64,000 nucleotides of DNA. Origin: Stomorhina lunata. Taxonomy: Eukaryota; Arthropoda; Insecta; Diptera; Rhiniidae. The stretch is from the NCBI GenBank assembly GCA_933228675.1, contig OW121742.1:109834493-109898492 (forward strand). Reading direction: 5' to 3'. Shown piece by piece: positions 56,404 to 64,000 of the stretch (position 1 is its first letter; each line of letters starts with the position of its first letter). The position numbers and the translations under genes were made by a program. The notes below the pieces were generated by a model. The model searched no databases. It was not told the origin of the DNA and was given only the letters and a program-made list of their open reading frames with translations.

Positions 56404-57527
56404 GAATTGAAATATTTTGCTTTAATAAACCAATAAAGCAATTTGTATCTAAAAGTTAGTCAAATTTTGTTCAATTATTTCTAATTTAATACCTTAGTTT
56501 CCTAATCTTTCTTTAGTTTTTCACTTTAATTCCTTGTAATTCTTTAGAAAAATCTATTTTTAAAGACTTGTTTAGTCACCTGATGACTTGATGTTAAAAC
56601 GATTTGTCTTTGGAATTCTTAATTTTTAGAAATCACAATTTCTGTCTTCATTCATTTTAATAATTTCTGTAAATCTCTTTCAAATTTAACGTTGGCGTCA
56701 GTGTCAAATTGCTTTTGATTAGCTTAAATGCTTTGCTTAGGACTCCTATGGCGTTCCAAAGCATTTGGTTGCTCATCTTAGCTAAATTCCAAAGCAACAC
56801 CTTCAGAACAACCTTAAAACAAGTATCATTTTAAACAACCATCCATCCATCCACTCAAACCTCTACCAACCCACTTTAAAATTCAGTTTCTAAATTATAC
56901 TTTCAATAAATATTTCTAAACTCCGGCTAACTTTAAGACTCCAGAGAAATTGCATTTCAATGCAGCTCAAATGCAAATCGAAATATTTTTTTGTGTTTCT
57001 TTTTTTGTTTTTTCTATTTTCGACTTAGATTTATGGCTAAAGTTTTATTTCATGACAAGCGTCTGAATTGAATCAATGACTTTATTTCAATTTCATCGTC
57101 TACAAAACAAAAAAAAACTGAAACAAGTTAAGATTACTAATGAGTAATGGAAGAATTTAGTAAAAATAAAAGTGAAAAAATTGCTATGAATTCTAGGAAC
57201 CCGAGGCAGGTTCCAGTTTTGTAGGCATGACAATTATGTCAGTTTTCATAAGAACAAATTTAAAGAATTTTTATGACTTCCAAAGATATTTGTTATTAAA
57301 TGAATTATTTAGATCACAAAACAAAAACAACACATTTCAATAATAACACAAACACTCAAACCAAAACTAATGTTTTACAAAAATAATATTAAAACTGATA
57401 CTAATACTAATATAAATTGTTATACTAATGCATGATTATTAAAAAAAAAAGGTTTGCGGCTTAAGTCTTTTGTTTTTGGGTGTTTTTAATCGCTAAACAC
57501 AAACTCAATCTAACTTTTCCACAAAAA
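56404..57527. other. AT-rich spacer between arrays M and N
   Basis: Unique sequence with no recognised exon. It contains the inverted flank with dispersed-element copy 8. Confidence 0.5.
57400..57527 (-). repeat. Flank of array N with dispersed element copy 8
   Basis: Inverse of 52545-52730: ATACTAATGCATGATTATT, GGTTTGCGGCTTAAGTCTTT and GTTTTTGGGTGTTTTTAATC, then AATCTAACTTTT before the array. Confidence 0.78.
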
Positions 57528-60142
57528 AACATAGACTAAGACATAGACTAAGACATAGACTAAGACATAGACTAAGACATAAAATAAGATATAAAATAAG
57601 ACATAAAATAAGACATAGACTAAGACATAGACTAAGACATAGACTAAGACATAGACTAAGACATAGACTAAGACATAGACTAAGACATAGACTAAGACAT
57701 AGACTAAGACATAGACTAAGACATAGACTAAGACATAGACTAAGACATAGACTAAGACATAGACTAAGTCAAAGACTGAGTCAAAGACTAAGACATAAAC
57801 TAAGACATAGACTAAGACATAGACTAAGACATAGACTAAGTCAAAGACTGAGTCAAAGACTAAGACATAAACTAAGACATAGACTAAGACATAGACTAAG
57901 ACATAGACTAAGACATAGACTAAGACATAGATTAAGACATAGACTAAGACATAGACTAAGACATAGACTAAGACATAGACTAAGACATAGACTAAGACAT
58001 AGACTAAGACATAGACTAAGTCAAAGACTAAGTCAAAGACTAAGTCAAAAACTAAGACATAGACTAAGACATAGACTAAGACATAGACTAAGACATAGAC
58101 TAAGACATAGACTAAGACATAGACTAAGACATAGACTAAGACATAGACTAAGACATAAAATAAGACATAAAATAAGACATAGACTAAGACATAGACTAAG
58201 ACATAGACTAAGACATAGACTAAGACATAGACTAAGACATAGACTAAGACATAGACTAAGACATAGACTAAGACATAGACTAAGACATAGACTAAGACAT
58301 AGACTAAGACATAGACTAAGACATAGACTAAGACATAAAATAAGACATAGTCTAAGACATAGACTAAGACATAGACTAAGACATAGACTAAGACATAGAC
58401 TAAGACATAGACTAAGACATAGACTAAGACATAGACTAAGACATAGACTAAGACATAGACTAAGACATAGACTAAGACATAGACTAAGACATAGACTAAG
58501 ACATAGACTAAGTCAAAGACTGAGTCAAAGACTAAGACATAAACTAAGACATAGACTAAGACATAGACTAAGACATAGACTAAGTCAAAGACTGAGTCAA
58601 AGACTAAGACATAAACTAAGACATAGACTAAGACATAGACTAAGACATAGACTAAGACATAGACTAAGACATAGACTAAGACATAGACTAAGACATAGAC
58701 TAAGACATAGACTAAGACATAGACTAAGACATAGACTAAGACATAGACTAAGTCAAAGACTAAGTCAAAGACTAAGTCAAAGACTAAGACATAGACTAAG
58801 ACATAGACTAAGACATAGACTAAGACATAGACTAAGACATAGACTAAGACATAGACTAAGACATAGACTAAGACATAGACTAAGACATAGACTAAGACAT
58901 AAAATAAGACATAAAATAAGACATAGACTAAGACATAGACTAAGACATAGACTAAGACATAGACTAAGACATAGACTAAGACATAGACTAAGACATAGAC
59001 TAAGACATAGACTAAGACATAGACTAAGACATAGACTAAGACATAGACTAAGACATAGACTAAGACATAGACTAAGACATAGACTAAGACATAGACTAAG
59101 ACATAGACTAAGACATAGACTAAGACATAGACTAAGACATAGACTAAGACATATACTAAGACATAGACTAAGACATAGACTAAGACATAGACTAAGACAT
59201 AGACTAAGACATAGACTAAGACATAGACTAAGACATAGACTAATACATAGACTAAGACATAGACTAAGACATAGACTAAGACATAGACTAAGACATAGAC
59301 TAAGACATAGACTAAGACATAGACTAAGACATAGACTAAGACATAGACTAAGACATAGACTAAGACATAGACTAAGACATAGACTAAGACATAGACTAAG
59401 ACATAGACTAAGACATAGACTAAAACATAGACTAAGACATAGACTAAGACATAGACTAAGACATAGACTAAGACATAGACTAAGACATAGACTAAGGCAC
59501 AGACTAAGACATAGATTAAGACATAAACTAAGACTAAGACATAGACTAAGACATAGACTAAGACATAGACTAAGACATAGACTAAGACATAGACTAAGAC
59601 ATAGACTAAGACATGGACTAAGACATAGACTAAGACATAGACTAAAACATAGACTAAGACATAGACTAAGACATAGACTAAGATATAGACTAAGACATAG
59701 ACTAAAACATAGACTAAGACATAGACCAAGACATAGACTAAGACATAGACTAAGACATAGACTAAGACATAAAATAAGACATAGTCTAAGACATAGACTA
59801 AGACATAGACTAAGACATAGACTAAGACATAGACTAAGACATAAGCTAAGACATAAACTAAGACATAGACTAAGACATAGACTAAGACATAGACTAAGAC
59901 ATAGACTAAGTCAAAGACTAAGTCAAAGACTAAGACATAGACTAAGACATAGACTAAAACATAGACTAAGACATAGACTAAGACATAGACTAAGACATAG
60001 ACTAAGACATAGACTAAGACATAGACTAAGACATAGACTAAGACATAGACTAAGACATAGACTAAGACATAGACTTAGACATAGACTAAGACATAGACTA
60101 AGATATAGATTTAGATATAGACTAAGACATAGACTAAGACAA
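57528..60142. repeat. 12-bp satellite array N (inverse orientation), about 218 copies
   Basis: ATAGACTAAGAC units. Variant clusters (AAGTCAAAGACTGAG; ACATAAAATAAG) recur after about 744 bp: 57769 and 58513; 58153 and 58897; 58021 and 58753 (732). A block of about 62 units was duplicated. The long stop-free minus frame (57510-59729, repeated VYVL) is a product of the unit, not a gene. Confidence 0.97.
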
Positions 60143-62525
60143 TTTTGTCAGTTTTTTGAACAACAAAAATTCGGTCAGTTTCTTTATATAAAAAAAATTC
60201 GGTCAGTTTTTTATACAGAAAAAATATAATCAGTTCTTTTGTATAAAAAAATAGGTTGGTTTTTCTATATAGAAAAAATTCGCTCAGTTTTTCTATAAAG
60301 AACAAATTTAGTCAGTTTTTTTAGACAACAAAAAATTTGATCAATTTTTTTTTAATCGCCGAAATTCTGCAAATTTTTCTATACTTAAAAAAATTCGTTC
60401 AGTTTTTCTATAAAGAACGAATTTAGTTAGTTTTTTTAGACAACAAAAAATTCCTATATATTAAAATATCGGTCAGTTTTTTTTGAAATAGACAACATTC
60501 GGTCAGTTTTTTAATACAACAAAAAAATTTGGTCAGTTTTTTTATACAACGAAATGTTCTATCAGTTTTTTTAAAGCAACAAAAAATCGGTCATTTTTTT
60601 TTTTGAAATAGAAAAATTCGATCAGTTTTTTTATACAACAAAATATTCGATCAGTTTTTTAATACAACAAAAAAATTTGGTCAGTTTTTTTATATAGAAA
60701 AAATTTGGTCAGTTTTTTTATATCCAAAAAAATTTATCAGTTTTTCTAAGTTTTTTTAAAATAGAAAAATTCGGACAGTTTTTTTATATAGAAAAAATTT
60801 GTTCATTATTTTTGAAATAGAAAAAAATCGGTCAGTTATTGTATATATAGAAAATTCGGTCAGTTTTTTTATATAGAAAAAATTTGGTCAGTTTTTTTAT
60901 ATTGAAAAAATTTAGTCAGTTTTTTTTAAATAGAAAAAAATCGGTCAGTTTTTGTATATATAGAAAATTCGGTCAGTTTTTTTATATAGAAAAAATTTGG
61001 TCAGTTTTTTTATATCCAAAAAATTTTATCAGTTTTTCTAAGTTTTTTTAAAATAGAAAAATTCGGACAGTTTTTTTATATAGAAAAAATTTGTTCATTT
61101 TTTTTGAAATAGAAAAAAATCGGTCAGTTATTGTATATATAGAAAATTCGGTCAGTTTTTTTATATAGAAAAAATTTGGTCAGTTTTTTTATATTGAAAA
61201 AATTTAGTCAGTTTTTTTTAAATAGAAAAAAAATCGGTCAGTTTTTGTATATATAGAAAATTCGGTCAGTTTTTTTATATAGAAAAAATTTGGTCAGTTT
61301 TTTTATATTAAAAAAATTTAGTCAGTTTTTTTTAAATAGAAAAAAATCGGTCAGTTTTTGTATATATAGAAAATTCGGTCAGTTTTTTTATATAGAAAAA
61401 ATTTGGTCAGTTTTTTTATATTGAAAAAATTTAGTCAGTGTTTTTGAAATAGAAAAAATTCGGTCAGTTTTTGTATATATAGAAAATTCGGTCAGTTTTT
61501 TTTATATAGAAAAAATTTGGTCAGTTTTTTTATATTAAAAAAATTTAGTCAGTTTTTTTTAAATAGAAAAAAATCGGTCAGTTTTTGTATATATAGAAAA
61601 TTCGGTCAGTTTTTTTATATAGAAAAAATTTGGTCAGTTTTTTTATATTGAAAAAATTTAGTCAGTGTTTTTAAAATAGAAAAAATTCGGTCAGTTTTTG
61701 TATATATAGAAAATTCGGTCAGTTTTTTTATATAGAAAAAATTTGGTCAGTTTTTTTATATTAAAAAAATTTAGTCAGTTTTTTTTAAATAGAAAAAAAT
61801 CGGTCAGTTTTTGTATATATAGAAAATTCGGTCAGTTTTTTTATATAGAAAAAATTTGGTCAGTTTTTTTATATTGAAAAAATTTAGTCAGTGTTTTTGA
61901 AATAGAAAAAATTCGGTCAGTTTTTTTGAAATAGAAAAAATTCGGTCAGTTTTTCAATACAACAAAAAAATTCGTTCAGTTTTTTAATTAAACAAAAAAA
62001 TTCGTTCAGTTTTTTAATACAACAAAAAAATTCGGTCATTTTTTTATATGGAAAAAATTTGGTCAGTTTTTTTTATGTAGAAAAAATTTAGTTAATTTTT
62101 CTATAAAATAAAAATTCGGTCAGTTTTTTATATAGACAAATATCGGTCAGTTTGTTTGACATAGAAAAAATTCAGTCAGGTTTTTTATACAACAAAATAT
62201 TCTATTAGTTTTTTAATACAACAAAAAAATTAGGTCAGTTTTTTTGAAATTGAAAGAATTCAGTCAGTTTTTTATCAAAAAAAAATCGGTCAGTTTTTTT
62301 ATATAGAAAAAATTTGGTCAGTTTTTGTATATAGAAAAAATTTGATCAGTTTTTATGAAATAGAAAAAATTAATCAGTTTTTTATATAGAAAAAATTTGG
62401 TATTTTTTTTTTTTTTTTGGAATAGAAAAAATTCGGTCAGTTTTTTTATCCAAAAAAAAAATTCGGTCAATTTTTTTTTATAGAAAAAATTTAGTCAGTT
62501 TTTTTATAAAAAAAAAAAATGAGAA
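60143..62525. repeat. 28-30 bp satellite array O with a 113-bp higher-order repeat
   Basis: Units contain TCGGTCAGTTTTTTTATATA followed by GAAAAAA. From about 60828 to 61920 four unit types form a 113-bp block. The GTATATATAG type starts near 60828, 60941, 61122, 61234, 61347, 61460, 61574, 61687 and 61800. The 181-bp step to 61122 comes from a separate duplication of about 294 bp. The array directly abuts array N. Flanks are diverged. Confidence 0.93.
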
Positions 62526-64000
62526 AAAATTAGTAAGAAAAATTTCAAAAACTTTTTCTAATGTAATTTTTTATTTAGAAAGAATTCATGACTTCTTTAT
62601 TAAAAATTTCTGCCAGTTTTTCGATATAAAAAAAAAATTCGAGCAGTTTATCTTAAAATATTTTATTTCTACATTTTTATCAAAAAATTGTCATTTTAAG
62701 GCAGAATAATATCAATTTTTCTATATAGAAATAATTAGGTCACTTTTTTTTTAAGAAAAGAATTTGGTCAATTATTTTATATAAAGAAATAATTCTGCTG
62801 TTTGACATTGTAGGTAAAAATTTGCACAGTTTTTCTATTTAAACGACCAATTAAGTTTTGAATATCAAAAATACGATCCGGTTTCTAGTGTTTTATCCGA
62901 AAAGTTTTATCTGTTAGGATTTAGTTTTGCTATGGAGACTTATTTTAAATATTATACCTTTTATTTATAAAGTTCAGGAAATGTTACACCTTCTCCTTTA
63001 CCTCCAATTTTAATAACTATTAATTAAAAGCATTTATTTAATAGTTTATACAAGACATTTCATATTATTACATGATCTCTATAACCTGATAATTTGCTCG
63101 ATTTTAGTCTCAAAAAACACTTGTTACAAATTCAAATTTGTTCGTTTTGGTTTGTATATTTTAAAGCTTAATTTCATAATTACGGGTTACTTATGTTAGG
63201 AAAAGTAATAGCAAATTACCACTTAAGTAATGCAGACATAATGAATGATAATTTAAACTTATATGAGATAGAGGCAAACAATGTTTGTTCAAGAAAATAC
63301 GATGAGAACCAAATTATGAAAGTGACAATTTCGGTCATTAGGAATTGAAATAATTTAGAAATAATAAAAATTAAAAGTAATTTTTGAAATTTAAAATTCA
63401 TTTATAATCATGTTTATTCATTTGTATTTCTAGTCACTTGGTATCTCTGAACATATTTTACATTCTTAATTTATTGCTTATTTTTTCGCGTTTTTGGAAT
63501 CGTGTTCACTTTTTTAAAGTTATAAACCGTTTAGATATTGAAAGTTGTTTGTTAGTTTGTTTAACTTGTTTTTTTATTACCAATTTGAATAAACGGTAGT
63601 AACAAAAACGTAGTTTTTTTCTATTTCTTCCAGCAAGATTTATTAAATTTATGTTTATTTGTTATTGGATTTTACACATTACACCACGAAAAAAAAATTT
63701 CATTCAAAAATTTTATATAGGACTGGGTTCTATTACTGGGTAGCTCAATTTTCATTAAATTTTTTGCCCAACTCAAACTAAACACCAGCTCCATTGCGGT
63801 CTAGAGCTACAAAAATAAGAAAAACCCCCTCCGAAAACCTCAAAATGTGTTTAAAGTTTACAAAATTTTAGAGTTTGAAAAACAAGTAAAAGTCATATTG
63901 GGCAACGCCGAAGCTCATAAACCCATCAACAAAAATTTTTTAAATTAAAGTTAATAAAAGAAGTTTTCTTAAAAAGAAAGATACTTCTAAAGAAAAATTG
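62526..64000. other. AT-rich right end, no gene seen
   Basis: Unique AT-rich sequence. The last 25 bp (TACTTCTAAAGAAAAATTG) resemble the 31-bp families and may begin another array. No exon recognised. Confidence 0.5.

Noticed and set aside
57510..59729. 739-codon open frame with repeated VYVL on the minus strand
   Set aside because: It lies within 12-bp array N. A 12-bp unit without a stop keeps the frame open; no start context, no domain and no composition like the real exons.

Overview
The window looks like part of a higher-fly (Diptera, probably calyptrate or blow-fly-like) chromosome. It is very AT-rich. It carries two intron-containing genes that match insect IRSp53 (an I-BAR/SH3 adaptor of the BAIAP2 family) and Alg10 (ER alpha-1,2-glucosyltransferase), both on the minus strand. 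Over half of the window (about 36 kb by my boundaries) is tandem-repeat DNA.

Layout. Positions 1-811 are a 29-bp satellite. 1863-2406 holds the first two coding exons of Alg10; the rest of that gene should lie left of the window. 2705-5335 is a 31-bp satellite. 5642-38365 is IRSp53, read right to left. Its 12 main coding exons join without a frame break into 1,116 codons plus stop: exon 1 at 38321-38365, exons 2-4 at 19.7-20.2 kb, exons 5-8 at 13.8-14.7 kb and exons 9-12 at 7.0-9.8 kb. A further terminal exon at 5642-5741 encodes the conserved WH2-type tail of IRSp53/IRTKS. It joins exon 11 in the same phase as exon 12, so it is an alternative last exon giving a 617-residue protein. Intron 1 (18 kb), intron 4 (5 kb) and intron 8 (4 kb) are swollen by satellites and by decayed non-LTR retrotransposons. 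From 38.4 kb to the right end I see no convincing coding exon, only satellites separated by AT-rich spacers. This stretch may be 5' flank or 5'UTR intron of IRSp53.

Repeats. Three kinds of array alternate. (1) Several families of 29-32 bp units carry a short dyad, usually CTATAG, between A/T tracts. (2) A 12-bp unit (TCTTAGTCTATG) forms three large arrays. (3) A longer, diverged family at 31.9-35.4 kb is built on TTTACCTCATGTAAA palindromes. Many arrays switch orientation internally, making kilobase-scale inverted repeats, several of them inside the transcribed IRSp53 introns. Higher-order repeats of 113, 217 and about 744 bp can be read directly. A separate dispersed element, marked by ACAAAAGACTTAAGC and CAAAC two or three bases later, lies beside eight of the array edges. 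It is the best lead for an undescribed mobile or amplifying unit.

The two genes are neighbours on the same strand, 3.2 kb apart, with IRSp53 upstream. Nothing suggests a functional link between them. No tRNA, rRNA or CRISPR was seen. Exon coordinates come from reading splice signals and conserved protein sequence by eye, not from transcripts.
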